A stretch of DNA of 64,000 nucleotides from UBA2136 sp963974105 (GTDB taxonomy: Bacteria > Pseudomonadota > Alphaproteobacteria > UBA2136). The stretch lies in the NCBI GenBank assembly GCA_963974105.1, contig CAXBBG010000005.1, forward strand, positions 1 through 64,000. Direction: 5' to 3'. Positions 44,859 to 53,193 of the stretch are shown piece by piece; within the stretch, counting starts at the first letter, position 1; the number at the start of each line of letters is the position of its first letter. A program made the translations under genes and the position numbers. The notes under the pieces are model-generated. The model made no database searches. It saw nothing but the letters and a program-made list of their open reading frames with translations, and was not told the origin of the DNA.

Positions 44859-44886
44859 TTCACTCGACACTGCAGGTATATATACT

Positions 44887-45282
44887 ATGCACAAAATTAA
44901 ATATAAAAAAGGTGCCTTACCTTACGTACTTACACCTTTATGCCTTATGTTCACTTCTTTAATTTTAAGTTACATAAGTTTTAATTCACTTGCCCCGCTG
45001 GCTTTAGCTGCCACAGCAGTCAGCACCATGCTGACCAGCAGCTCTTATTTAGCCATCAGCAGGCTTATCAACAAACTGGATGAAAACGAAACGCCTAAAA
45101 GTATTCAAAATATTTATTTTACAACTTTTGCACTTTGGGTATTTGGCGCATGTATTGTTCTTGCCTTGTTATTCAAGCAAAGCAATATTACACAGCTATG
45201 CATTGTAGCGGTTATGTCATTTGCTGCGGCTTTTCAATTTTACAAAGCCTTTAGCCATGGTATTTGCACTAAATTTCATTAA
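44887..45282 (+). CDS. small four-helix membrane protein, unknown
   Basis: A 131-aa protein with four hydrophobic segments (about 12-32, 36-56, 77-97 and 101-120) and short polar loops (RLINKLDENETPKS). The start has a modest AGG site at some distance. A terminator follows the stop by about 15 bp. It forms a two-gene unit with the previous membrane protein. No known family is recognised. Confidence 0.58.
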   Translation: MHKIKYKKGALPYVLTPLCLMFTSLILSYISFNSLAPLALAATAVSTMLTSSSYLAISRLINKLDENETPKSIQNIYFTTFALWVFGACIVLALLFKQSNITQLCIVAVMSFAAAFQFYKAFSHGICTKFH

Positions 45283-45295
45283 ACTCTAAACCTCG

Positions 45296-45330
45296 AAAAA
45301 AAAACACTCCTTACAGGGTGTTTTTTTATT
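45296..45330 (+). terminator. terminator after the small membrane gene pair
   Basis: AAAACAC and GTGTTTT arms (45301-45325) with an imperfect inner CC/GG are followed by T(7). Confidence 0.75.
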
Positions 45331-45411
45331 TATGCACTTGCGAGATATTTCATAAAAAAATGACTCATATACCATTTCATACCCATTCTATACTAGCGTT
45401 TTACCTTGCAT

Positions 45412-45455
45412 ATTCCACCCTTGTTCTGCACCTATTCCACTTTCATTCGCCTTTA
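45412..45455. repeat. 11-bp phased direct repeats, copy A (four units)
   Basis: Four head-to-tail 11-bp units begin ATTC, GTTC, ATTC, ATTC at 45412, 45423, 45434 and 45445, each continuing with a C/T-rich half (for example GTTCTGCACCT). The set resembles copy B upstream of radA. It lies in a 376-bp gap (45283-45658) between convergent transcripts that otherwise holds only terminators and no supported gene. GTTC-N7-ATTC is a degenerate form of the alphaproteobacterial LexA box. Confidence 0.6.
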
Positions 45456-45608
45456 AAACTGACACTTGTAAGGAACAATTCACAAGTTAAACCATTTAAC
45501 TGAAAAAGCAACGATAACTAAAAGACGCCCCGTCAGAATAGGTGCCTTCTAGCGTATGTTTTTATTTTCTAGGTTGGCACGGTTACGACGTGTAAATCAG
45601 AACCGTAA

Positions 45609-45641
45609 AAACGAAAACAGGCGCCCGAAGGCGCCTGTTCC
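45609..45641 (-). terminator. terminator after tsf with UUCG loop
   Basis: ACAGGCGCC (45617-45625) pairs with GGCGCCTGT (45630-45638), a perfect 9-bp stem. On the minus strand the loop is the extra-stable UUCG tetraloop and the sequence after it is TTTTCGTTTTT. Confidence 0.9.
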
Positions 45642-45658
45642 CAGAAGTATAAAACCTC

Positions 45659-46540
45659 TTAAGAAGCCATTGTTGCAGCAACTTCAGCCGCAAAATCTTC
45701 TTCTTTTTTCTCGATACCGTCACCAAGACCGAAACGAACATATGCTGAAAGCTGTGCGCCTTCTGCAATTTCCGCAACAACTTGGCCAACCTTACGGTCA
45801 GTATCCATAACGAAAGCTTGGTCTACAAGGCAAATTTCTTCACAGAACTTATTAAGGCGACCTTCAACGATCTTCTCAATAATGTTTTCTGGCTTACCAG
45901 CAGCTTGCTCTACGTAAATCGCGCGTTCTTTTGCAAGAAGGTCTTGATCTACAGATGAACGATCCATAAATTGTGGGTTTGAAGCTGCAACGTGCATCGC
46001 AACATGGCGCGCTACTTCAGAAGCCTTTTCGCCTGTTGCTGTTACCGCAACAAGAACACCAATTTTACCACCCATGTGAACGTAACCGCTTACTGTACCG
46101 TTTTCTACTTCTAGAAGTTCAGCACGGCGGATGCTCATGTTTTCACCAATTTTAGCAACAAGAGCAACCAATTTATCGCCTACTGTTGTATCTTCGTAAG
46201 CCTCAGCTTTAAGCGCTTCAGGGTCTGTTACGCCTGTTTCAAGAACGATGTTTGCAAGGTTTGCAACAAATTCTTTAAAGCTATCATTTTTAGCAACGAA
46301 GTCAGTTTCAGAGTTTACTTCTAATACAACACCTTTGTTGCCCGAAGCAGCTGTTACAACCAAACCTTCACTTGCAATACGACCAGACTTCTTAGCAGCC
46401 TTAGCCAAACCATTTTTACGTAGAAAATCTACCGCAGCATCAAAGTTGCCTGCATTTTCTACCAACGCTTTTTTAGCGTCCATCATACCAGCGCCTGTAG
46501 CGTCGCGTAATTCTTTTACCATAGATGCAGTAATTGTCAT
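45659..46540 (-). CDS. tsf: elongation factor Ts
   Basis: Nucleotide exchange factor for EF-Tu. At 293 aa it shows the N-terminal VKELRDATGAGMMDAKKAL, the core motif EVNSETDFVAKNDSF and HVAASNPQFMDRSSV. I start at ATG 46540 with GGAGA 9 nt upstream; a TTG five codons earlier is less likely. It follows rpsB, as in nearly all bacteria, with a terminator-like hairpin between them. Confidence 0.98.
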   Translation of the reverse strand: MTITASMVKELRDATGAGMMDAKKALVENAGNFDAAVDFLRKNGLAKAAKKSGRIASEGLVVTAASGNKGVVLEVNSETDFVAKNDSFKEFVANLANIVLETGVTDPEALKAEAYEDTTVGDKLVALVAKIGENMSIRRAELLEVENGTVSGYVHMGGKIGVLVAVTATGEKASEVARHVAMHVAASNPQFMDRSSVDQDLLAKERAIYVEQAAGKPENIIEKIVEGRLNKFCEEICLVDQAFVMDTDRKVGQVVAEIAEGAQLSAYVRFGLGDGIEKKEEDFAAEVAATMAS

Positions 46541-46557
46541 CTTATATGTCTCCAATT

Positions 46558-46610
46558 TATGTTAACAAAAATGTAAGGCTGGCGTTTAAATAAAACACCA
46601 AGCCTTACAA
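46558..46610 (-). terminator. attenuator-like hairpin between rpsB and tsf
   Basis: TGTAAGGCT (46572-46580) pairs with AGCCTTACA (46601-46609), with further inner pairing (GTTT/AAAC). On the minus strand the stem is followed by TTTTTG just before tsf. Since tsf must be expressed, it probably lets part of transcription through, as the rpsB-tsf attenuator of E. coli is known to do. Confidence 0.7.
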
Positions 46611-46617
46611 TTATAGA

Positions 46618-47481
46618 TTAGTTTGCTGTTGCTGTTGCTGTTTTAGTTTCTGCTTTTTTTGCAGGTGCTTCAGCTTTAGCGTCTGTTGTTTCTTCTTTAG
46701 AAGCAGCAGTTGCTTTAGGTGAAAGCTTCACAACAGTTTTGCGTTGTCCGCCTTTAGCAGGACGTGAAACAGCTGGAGCTGATTTCACTTGTGCAGCAAT
46801 ACCGTCAAGTACAGCGTCAGAAACGAAACGTGCATAAAGTTTAAGCGCACGTGCCGCATCGTCGTTACCTGGAATTGGGAAGTCAATGCCATCTGGGTTT
46901 ACGTTAGAGTCAATCACAGCAACTACTGGAATACCTAGTAAGTTAGCTTCTTGGATTGCTAGACGTTCTTTACGAGCGTCGATAACGAAAATAACGTCAG
47001 GAAGACCTTTCATGTCTTTAATACCACCAAGCGCGCGGTGTAGTTTACCGTGTTCGCGTTCTAGGTTTAGACGTTCTTTTTTAGTTAAGTGAGCCATTGA
47101 AGATTCGTCAGCGAACTGTACTTCCAAGTCTTTTAGACGCTTGATTGATGCACCAATTGTCTTCCAGTTTGTAAGCATGCCACCTAACCAACGGTGGTTT
47201 ACGTAGTATTGACCGCTACGTTCAGCAGCTTCAACAATAATGTCGCTTGCTTGACGTTTTGTACCAACAAATAGTACGCGTCCACCACCTGCTACAGCGT
47301 TACGAATAACACCAAGACCTGTGTAAAGCATAGGAACTGTTTGTTGAAGATCTAAAATGTGGATACCGTTACGCTTACCGAAGATGAATGGTGCCATTTT
47401 TGGGTTCCAGCGTGATGCGCGGTGACCAAAGTGTACGCCAGCTTCCATAAGCTCACGAGTTGTAAATTGTGGGAGTGCCAT
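46618..47481 (-). CDS. rpsB: 30S ribosomal protein S2 with basic tail
   Basis: S2 is needed to bind S1 to the small subunit. At 287 aa it is longer than the E. coli protein (241). It shows LMEAGVHFGHRASRWNPKM, IFGKRNGIHILDLQQT, RWLGGMLTNWKT and GIPVVAVIDSNVNPDGID. A C-terminal extension of about 50 residues is rich in Ala, Lys and Thr (KKAETKTATATAN). I start at ATG 47481 with AAAGGA upstream; a frame 13 codons longer is less likely. Confidence 0.97.
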   Translation of the reverse strand: MALPQFTTRELMEAGVHFGHRASRWNPKMAPFIFGKRNGIHILDLQQTVPMLYTGLGVIRNAVAGGGRVLFVGTKRQASDIIVEAAERSGQYYVNHRWLGGMLTNWKTIGASIKRLKDLEVQFADESSMAHLTKKERLNLEREHGKLHRALGGIKDMKGLPDVIFVIDARKERLAIQEANLLGIPVVAVIDSNVNPDGIDFPIPGNDDAARALKLYARFVSDAVLDGIAAQVKSAPAVSRPAKGGQRKTVVKLSPKATAASKEETTDAKAEAPAKKAETKTATATAN

Positions 47482-48123
47482 AAAGCTATCCTTTTCTTTG
47501 TTTACTGGTTTAACCTCCATGCGCGTGATTGAGACTTAACTCAACACCAGATGGTTTTAGGGCTATTAAAAACAGCCTTTTAACGACTTGAACTGACAGC
47601 TTATCACCCGTCCCGCCTCGCAAAACCTATACACATGTGCGATTTCTATATGCGTGTTATATCATTTTCTCCTATAATTACAAGGCAAAAAACAATATTT
47701 TACGTACTTTTAAGCGATTATTTATGAAAATTAAGCAAACCTAGCCTTTTTATAGGATAAACAAATAAAAGGGAGCGGAATAAGTTGCTTAACGTTCGCT
47801 TGGTTCGCTCCTTAATATATAGTATGACCACTATCAACATACAAGCATATAGCCCAAAAGAAAAATTGCGGGGGAAATTTCGACATGTCAGCAAAACATC
47901 TTCACAAAGAGCTATTACAGCAACAACATATAAAAATCAAAGAGATAGGTGCATATCGCACACCTTTCATTTAATACATATAATAACTTTTCTGACAATT
48001 TCAAGGGCTAATGTCAGATTTTGTCAGAAAAAATTATAACAGCCCCCTATAAAATAATAAGCGCTAACAAAATTTTTAAAAATACGATTAACACAGCGTT
48101 TAAAGTACAGAGGGAATATTATT
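47482..48123. promoter_or_regulatory. rpsB/rpoH divergent control region
   Basis: 642 bp without a supported gene. Next to rpsB is a probable leader with small hairpins. At 47772-47811 GGAGCG pairs with CGCTCC. Nearer rpoH, TTTTCTGACA (47988-47997) and TGTCAGAAAA (48022-48031) form a perfect 10-bp inverted repeat, with an extra TGTCAGA at 48012-48018. The downstream GCCCCCTATA (48042-48051) resembles the C-rich -10 element of RpoH-dependent promoters, about 16 nt after TTGTCA. A heat-shock promoter with an operator is a reasonable reading, not a proven one. Confidence 0.45.
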
Positions 48124-48978
48124 ATGAGTAAATTAGACACCGTAGATAACAGAAATATACTACAACATTATTTAAATTCAATTCAGCACTATCAAACACT
48201 TTCGTTTGAGCAAGAGCAAGATTTTGCACGTGACTGGCGTAACAACCACAACAGGTCTGCGGCACACAAACTTGTTAATGCACACTTGCGTTTGGTTGTA
48301 AAAGTAGCCCTTGGCTTTAAAGGTTACGGCCTACCAATTGGTGAAATTATCCAAGAAGGTAACATTGGATTGATGCAAGCTATTCGTCGCTTTGATCCAG
48401 ACAAGGGATTTAGACTTTCTACATACGCTATGTGGTGGATCCGTGCCTCTATTCAAGAATATGTCTTGAATTCATGGTCACTTGTAAAAATTGGTACAAC
48501 AGCTGCGCAAAAGAAATTATTCTTTAATCTACGCAAAATTCGTAACAAGCTTAAAGAAATGTCAGACGAGCAACTTTCTCTTAATGCGGTAGATTACATT
48601 TCGCAAGAACTGGACGTTAAGCCAGAAGAAGTCGAACAAATGAACCAACGTATGATGTCTTCAGACCAAAGCCTAAACGCCTTTATTAATGATGACAGCG
48701 GCGGCGAATGGCAAGACTGGTTGGTTGAAGAAAGTGACAACCAAGAGCAAGTTTACGACCAAAAGCAAACGACTACAATTCGTCGCAAGTCTCTACAAGA
48801 AGCTTTGAACAAACTTGATGAGCGTGAGCGTAAAATTTTGGTTGCAAGACGCTTAACTGAAAAAGAAGTAACACCCACACTTGAAGACCTAAGCTCTAAG
48901 TTCGGTATTTCTCGTGAACGTGTACGCCAACTAGAAGTACGTGCTTTTAACAAAGTACAAAAAATGATGGCTGCTTAG
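48124..48978 (+). CDS. rpoH: RNA polymerase sigma factor RpoH (sigma-32)
   Basis: Directs heat-shock transcription of chaperone and protease genes. At 284 aa it has region 2 (HLRLVVKVALGFKGYG, GLMQAIRRFDPDKGFRLSTYAMWWIRASIQEYV, shown here in parts), the diagnostic RpoH box QKKLFFNLRKIR near residue 135, and region 4 (LSSKFGISRERVRQLEVRA). AGGGAATATT precedes the start. The 145-bp upstream area has an inverted repeat and a C-rich promoter-like element. A terminator follows about 90 bp downstream. Confidence 0.97.
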   Translation: MSKLDTVDNRNILQHYLNSIQHYQTLSFEQEQDFARDWRNNHNRSAAHKLVNAHLRLVVKVALGFKGYGLPIGEIIQEGNIGLMQAIRRFDPDKGFRLSTYAMWWIRASIQEYVLNSWSLVKIGTTAAQKKLFFNLRKIRNKLKEMSDEQLSLNAVDYISQELDVKPEEVEQMNQRMMSSDQSLNAFINDDSGGEWQDWLVEESDNQEQVYDQKQTTTIRRKSLQEALNKLDERERKILVARRLTEKEVTPTLEDLSSKFGISRERVRQLEVRAFNKVQKMMAA

Positions 48979-49068
48979 ACCACAGCTAGCACTTGAAAGG
49001 CATGTTTTACTCAGCATAACCTTTCTGAAAAGAAAACATCTTTCATTTAAAAGATGAAATATATCCTC

Positions 49069-49105
49069 AAAAAAAAGAGCCCCCGACCAAGGGCTCTTTT
49101 TTTAT
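49069..49105. terminator. terminator between rpoH and ion channel gene
   Basis: GAGCCC (49077-49082) pairs with GGGCTC (49091-49096), flanked by A(8) and T(7) tracts. It can serve both convergent genes. Confidence 0.85.
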
Positions 49106-49115
49106 ATGCGTCAAG

Positions 49116-49589
49116 CTAGTCTTCATGGTGCTTAATCAGCCAACGTTTTTCCATATGGAAATATAAGAACGTCGCCGACCAAGCAATCAGCATTAAACCG
49201 TTAATCGCCTCAATAGAAGCAATGATACGCATGGCACCTGTTGGGAATATATCTCCCACACCAAGCGTGGTATAGCTTGTGGCTGAAAAATACAAATAAT
49301 CATCCCAACCACCTGTTAGGTAGACACCCTCTAAAGTTCCAAAATCAGCACCGTGCAACCATAGGTAGATATAAGCATAAAACCAGATCTCGACAGTGTG
49401 TGCAAAAAACAAAATAAAGCATATTGATAAAAATTTACTTACATGTTTTAGGTTAAATTTTTCTATAAATTTTACCTGCATATAATGTATAATTCCATAA
49501 TGAAATAAACAACTTATCATAACAAGTGCAATACTAAGCAAAAGAGTTAAAAACAGATGCCCTGTAATTATTGTGTACAATGTTTGCAT
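49116..49589 (-). CDS. two-pore-type potassium channel family protein
   Basis: A 157-aa inner-membrane protein of the ion channel (PF07885-like) family. Helices lie at about 9-30, 52-78 and 116-146. The selectivity filter reads TTLGVGD (Thr107-Asp113) after a pore helix (YLYFSATSYT), comparable to TVGYGD of K+ channels, with Val replacing Tyr. The C-terminus is short (MEKRWLIKHHED) with no RCK or cyclic-nucleotide domain. Proteins of this type are common in alphaproteobacteria, but ion selectivity has rarely been tested. It stands alone between rpoH and the ClpX-like gene. Confidence 0.85.
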   Translation of the reverse strand: MQTLYTIITGHLFLTLLLSIALVMISCLFHYGIIHYMQVKFIEKFNLKHVSKFLSICFILFFAHTVEIWFYAYIYLWLHGADFGTLEGVYLTGGWDDYLYFSATSYTTLGVGDIFPTGAMRIIASIEAINGLMLIAWSATFLYFHMEKRWLIKHHED

Positions 49590-49787
49590 TTTTTCTTTGT
49601 AATCCGACTCATTAACAGTTATTCTATTATTAAATATATAACCGCTTTTAATTTAAGAGCAAGAAATACATAAACTTTTTTATTTAATTTGAATTAAATA
49701 CACAAGCGACTGACTCCAGTACGCTGAATTTTTGTACCCACCCCTTTACTATTATTTTACTCACACACCCCTGCGGAGGTAATACAC

Positions 49788-51560
49788 ATGAGTATCCATA
49801 AAGATGAAAATGATTTGGTATGCTTTATCGGCAAACATTCTAAAAATTCTATACGAAGAGAATTAAACGAAGAAAAAGCCGAGCTTTTAGCCTTACAACA
49901 AAACCTGAATGCAGAAAATGCGGCAGGTAATGATGTAAGTACCATTCAAAGTGACATTGAAAAAGTTAAAGATTCAATCGAATCATTGACTCAAAAACTA
50001 AGCTATAACTATGTACCTTTAACGAATTTGTTAATTAAAGGTGCTAATTTTGGGCTTGAGCAGACCATTAAGCGTTTACAGGCTGAAATTAAAGATTCAA
50101 TTAGCCGCCGTGAATCGCCAGATGACCTTGAAAAAGAGCTTAAAGAGGCCCAAAAAAGCTTTGATGATTATACCAAACACCTTAAAGGTAAGTCTGGTAA
50201 AAAATACATTTGTGAAGGTTGTGTGAATACGATTAGCAATGCGCTTAATAACAGTCGCGGTGTTAAAACGACCACAAGCAACCTACCTGCTGTGGCAGCA
50301 CAAACTGCGCCTACACAGCTCTCACGTAATGACATCCCTAGCACAAAAGAGATTCGTGAATTTCTAAATGATTATGTGATCGGTCAAGGCCTTGCAAAGA
50401 ATACAATTGCAAGTGAAGTGAACGAACATTATATCAAAATGGTTGCCACATTACTTGGTGAAGGCCCTGAAGATGGATCTGACTATAAAAAGTCAAACAT
50501 CCTTCTTATTGGCCCAACTGGTTGTGGTAAAACAGAAATCATGCGTACTCTTAAAAAATGTCTGTCACAACATATGGGTAAAATTCCCATGGTAAGTGAA
50601 TCTGCCACCAAATATACCGAAGCTGGTTATGTTGGTAAAGATGTAGACGAAACCATTAACAGCCTTTTCCGTCAAGCTCAATCTGCCGTTACAAAAGCAG
50701 CTGAAGAAAGTGGCGAACAGCTTTCTGAAGATGCCTTACGACAACGTGCAATTGACATAACCCAACTAGGTATTGTTTACATTGATGAAATTGATAAAAT
50801 TTCTGATGATGGGTCTGGTGCCGGTGGTAGCGTAAGCCGTGGTGGTGTGCAGGATGCCCTGCTTTCACTTATTGAAGGTGAAGTTATTACCATTAAACTA
50901 CCAACCAAACAACCTGGCATGGTTATCCCTGTCGACATTGACACATCTCGTATGTTATTTGTGGCTTCTGGCGCTTTTAGTGGCGGTAAAGGTCGTTCTA
51001 GCATTTACGATATTGTTAAAAAGCGTACAGGCAAGCCTTCAGGTGAAGATGCAAGCGTTAAAATTGGCTTTAATGATGGCGAAGAAGCTGCTGCTCAAAA
51101 AACTGAAGAGAATGAATATGTTTATATTCAAGCTGCTGATGTTGTTGAGTATGGCTTAAAATCTGAGGTTGCTGGTCGTTTCGACCTTTTCGCAACATTA
51201 GAAAACCTTCGCGTACAAGACCTACGTCGCATTATGACCGAGCCAAAAGGTGCCGTTGCTTCTCAAATTATTGAATTCAACCGTCGCGAACGCGATATTC
51301 AAATTGAATTTACTGAAGAAGCTTACAACACAATGGCGCAGCAAGCACTTGACCGCGGTACAGGCGCACGTGCACTCTCTGGCACTGTGAAGCATGTTGT
51401 ACGTTCTTTACGTGCAGCACCTGAGCTTTATGCTGGTAAAAACATTGTTATTGACGCTGATGCTGTAACAGATGAAACTAAAATCCAGATTCTTAACCGT
51501 GAAAGCGGTAAAGTTGATGGACAGTTAGTTCCTGAAGTTGAGCTTGTTAAAGACATGTAA
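49788..51560 (+). CDS. clpX: ClpX-like AAA+ unfoldase with split zinc domain
   Basis: A 590-aa ClpX homologue, against about 420 in E. coli. The ATPase core is complete: EIREFLNDYVIGQ (188-200), Walker A GPTGCGKT (242-249), pore loop GYVG (280-283), Walker B IVYIDEIDK (329-337), the ClpP-binding IGF tripeptide (426-428) and sensor 2 GARAL (526-530). The zinc-binding domain is abnormal. Its first half (VCFIGKHSKN, Cys12) is separated from the second (YICEGCVNTI, Cys142/Cys145) by about 115 residues of mostly coiled coil, and the second Cys is missing. GCGGAGGT precedes the start. It is monocistronic, with no clpP beside it. It may be the only ClpX or a specialised paralogue. Confidence 0.9.
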   Translation: MSIHKDENDLVCFIGKHSKNSIRRELNEEKAELLALQQNLNAENAAGNDVSTIQSDIEKVKDSIESLTQKLSYNYVPLTNLLIKGANFGLEQTIKRLQAEIKDSISRRESPDDLEKELKEAQKSFDDYTKHLKGKSGKKYICEGCVNTISNALNNSRGVKTTTSNLPAVAAQTAPTQLSRNDIPSTKEIREFLNDYVIGQGLAKNTIASEVNEHYIKMVATLLGEGPEDGSDYKKSNILLIGPTGCGKTEIMRTLKKCLSQHMGKIPMVSESATKYTEAGYVGKDVDETINSLFRQAQSAVTKAAEESGEQLSEDALRQRAIDITQLGIVYIDEIDKISDDGSGAGGSVSRGGVQDALLSLIEGEVITIKLPTKQPGMVIPVDIDTSRMLFVASGAFSGGKGRSSIYDIVKKRTGKPSGEDASVKIGFNDGEEAAAQKTEENEYVYIQAADVVEYGLKSEVAGRFDLFATLENLRVQDLRRIMTEPKGAVASQIIEFNRRERDIQIEFTEEAYNTMAQQALDRGTGARALSGTVKHVVRSLRAAPELYAGKNIVIDADAVTDETKIQILNRESGKVDGQLVPEVELVKDM

Positions 51561-51593
51561 CCCCTCCCTTTTCGATGTGACAATCTTTTAGTC

Positions 51594-51632
51594 GCATAGC
51601 CCTCACTTTTTGTGAGGGCTTTTTTTTTATAA
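51594..51632 (+). terminator. terminator after the ClpX-like gene
   Basis: AGCCCTCAC (51598-51606), five T, GTGAGGGCT (51612-51620), then T(9). A perfect strong terminator. Confidence 0.95.
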
Positions 51633-51692
51633 ACAATTCAATAATTCCGCCTACTACGCCCATTACCTTTATGCCACTTCATACCCCACCCA

Positions 51693-51758
51693 ATTACCCA
51701 CTTGTTCTGCTCTCGTTCCGCTCTCATTCGCTTTCCATACGCCTTAAATTCCCCCTTA
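51693..51758. repeat. 11-bp phased direct repeats, copy B (six units)
   Basis: Six 11-bp units start at 51693, 51704, 51715, 51726, 51737 and 51748, mostly with ATTC or GTTC followed by a C/T-rich half (GTTCTGCTCTC, GTTCCGCTCTC, ATTCGCTTTCC). Units two and three make a perfect GTTC-N7-GTTC, the LexA operator form known in alphaproteobacteria. It lies about 130 bp upstream of radA, between radA and the ClpX-like terminator, a gap otherwise without genes. Confidence 0.65.
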
Positions 51759-51843
51759 CTCCCTAATTCCCTACTTAATTAAGTGCAATTTTTGGCAAAA
51801 TATCATAAAGTATATTTCACGTTAAAAAGCTTAGAGAGAAGAA

Positions 51844-53193
51844 ATGGCAAAGGTTAAAAGTGAATATGGCTGTAACAGTTGCGGTAGTGTTTACCCACGC
51901 TGGATGGGGCAATGCACCGACTGCGGTGAATGGAACACCATTGAAGAGCAGGTGCTTACAGGCTCTGTAGCCAAACAAGGCAGTAAATCAAAAGCTGCAA
52001 AAGTTACCACGCTTCAAACAGCTAGCTCTCCAGCCAAACGCACAGACACAGGCATTAGCGAATTAAATCGTGTTTTAGGTGGTGGCCTTGTTGATGGATC
52101 CGCTATTTTAATTGGCGGCGACCCTGGTATTGGTAAATCAACTATCCTATTACAAGCGGCAGCCAACTTAGCCAAAAAAGACCAACGCGTCCTTTATATT
52201 AGCGGCGAAGAGTCAGCCCATCAAATTCAAATGCGTGCCAAACGCTTGAATGTCGAAGATGCGCCTATCCTCCTTTCAAATGCCCTCACCCTTGAAATTA
52301 TTCTAGCCACTATCCGCGAAGAAAAGCCCGATGTTGTGATTATAGACTCCATTCAAACTGTTTACAGCGAAAGCTCAGACAGTGCACCTGGCACTGTTTC
52401 ACAAGTACGTATTGCAGCGCATGAACTCATTCAAACAGCTAAACGCAATGGCTGTGTTATTATTTTTGTGGGTCATGTCACTAAAGACGGAAACATTGCA
52501 GGCCCACGTATTTTGGAACACATGGTCGATAGCGTCATGTACTTTGAAGGTGACCGCGGCAATAGTTTCCGCCTTTTACGTTCTTTTAAAAACCGATTTG
52601 GCTCTACTGGCGAAATTGGCGTCTTTGAAATGTGTGAAAACGGCTTAAAAGAAGTGCCCAACCCATCGGCTACATTTTTAGCAGAACGCCCAGAAAATGC
52701 ACCAGGCTCTGCTGTTTTACCAGCCATGAGTGGCACAAGACCTATTTTAGTCGAAATTCAAGCACTTGTTTCCTCAAGCACTTTGGCACAACCACGCCGT
52801 ACAACCCTTGGTGTTGACCCTGGTCGCGTTGCAATGATTGCAGCTGTTTTAGATAAACATGGCGGATTTAGCTTTACCGATCACGACATATTTTTAAACG
52901 TCACTGGCGGCATGAAAATTAACGAACCTGCTGCCGACCTTGCCATTGCAGCAGCCTTGGTTTCATCTTTAATGAACAAACCCATTAACCAAGATAAGCT
53001 TATTTTTGGGGAAATTGGTTTAAGCGGTGAAATACGCAATGTAAATTATGCCGAACAACGCCTTAAAGAAGCTGAAAAACTTGGCTTTTTAAGCGTGATC
53101 ACACCACCTATTAAAAATGACAAAATAAGTAGCAAAATAAAAGTTACACATCTTAAACGTGTGAGCGACCTAGGCTCTTCTATTTTTGAATGA
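51844..53193 (+). CDS. radA: DNA repair protein RadA
   Basis: A RecA-like, DnaB-type helicase that processes recombination intermediates. At 449 aa it has an N-terminal C4 zinc finger (CNSCGSVYPRWMGQC), Walker A GGDPGIGKST, the RadA-specific KNRFGSTGEIGVF and a C-terminal Lon-protease-like domain (GKINEP-type region GGMKINEPAADLA). GAGAGAAG precedes the start. Upstream lies a GTTC-N7-GTTC repeat compatible with LexA control. Confidence 0.97.
   Translation: MAKVKSEYGCNSCGSVYPRWMGQCTDCGEWNTIEEQVLTGSVAKQGSKSKAAKVTTLQTASSPAKRTDTGISELNRVLGGGLVDGSAILIGGDPGIGKSTILLQAAANLAKKDQRVLYISGEESAHQIQMRAKRLNVEDAPILLSNALTLEIILATIREEKPDVVIIDSIQTVYSESSDSAPGTVSQVRIAAHELIQTAKRNGCVIIFVGHVTKDGNIAGPRILEHMVDSVMYFEGDRGNSFRLLRSFKNRFGSTGEIGVFEMCENGLKEVPNPSATFLAERPENAPGSAVLPAMSGTRPILVEIQALVSSSTLAQPRRTTLGVDPGRVAMIAAVLDKHGGFSFTDHDIFLNVTGGMKINEPAADLAIAAALVSSLMNKPINQDKLIFGEIGLSGEIRNVNYAEQRLKEAEKLGFLSVITPPIKNDKISSKIKVTHLKRVSDLGSSIFE

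Noticed and set aside
45318..45503. 61-aa frame in the gap before tsf
   Set aside because: It starts inside the terminator and covers the 11-bp repeats; composition is not protein-like.
45556..45810. 84-aa plus-strand frame
   Set aside because: Most of it is antisense to tsf and the tsf terminator lies inside it.
47785..48039. 84-aa frame upstream of rpoH
   Set aside because: No ribosome site, low-complexity sequence, and it covers the probable rpoH promoter region.
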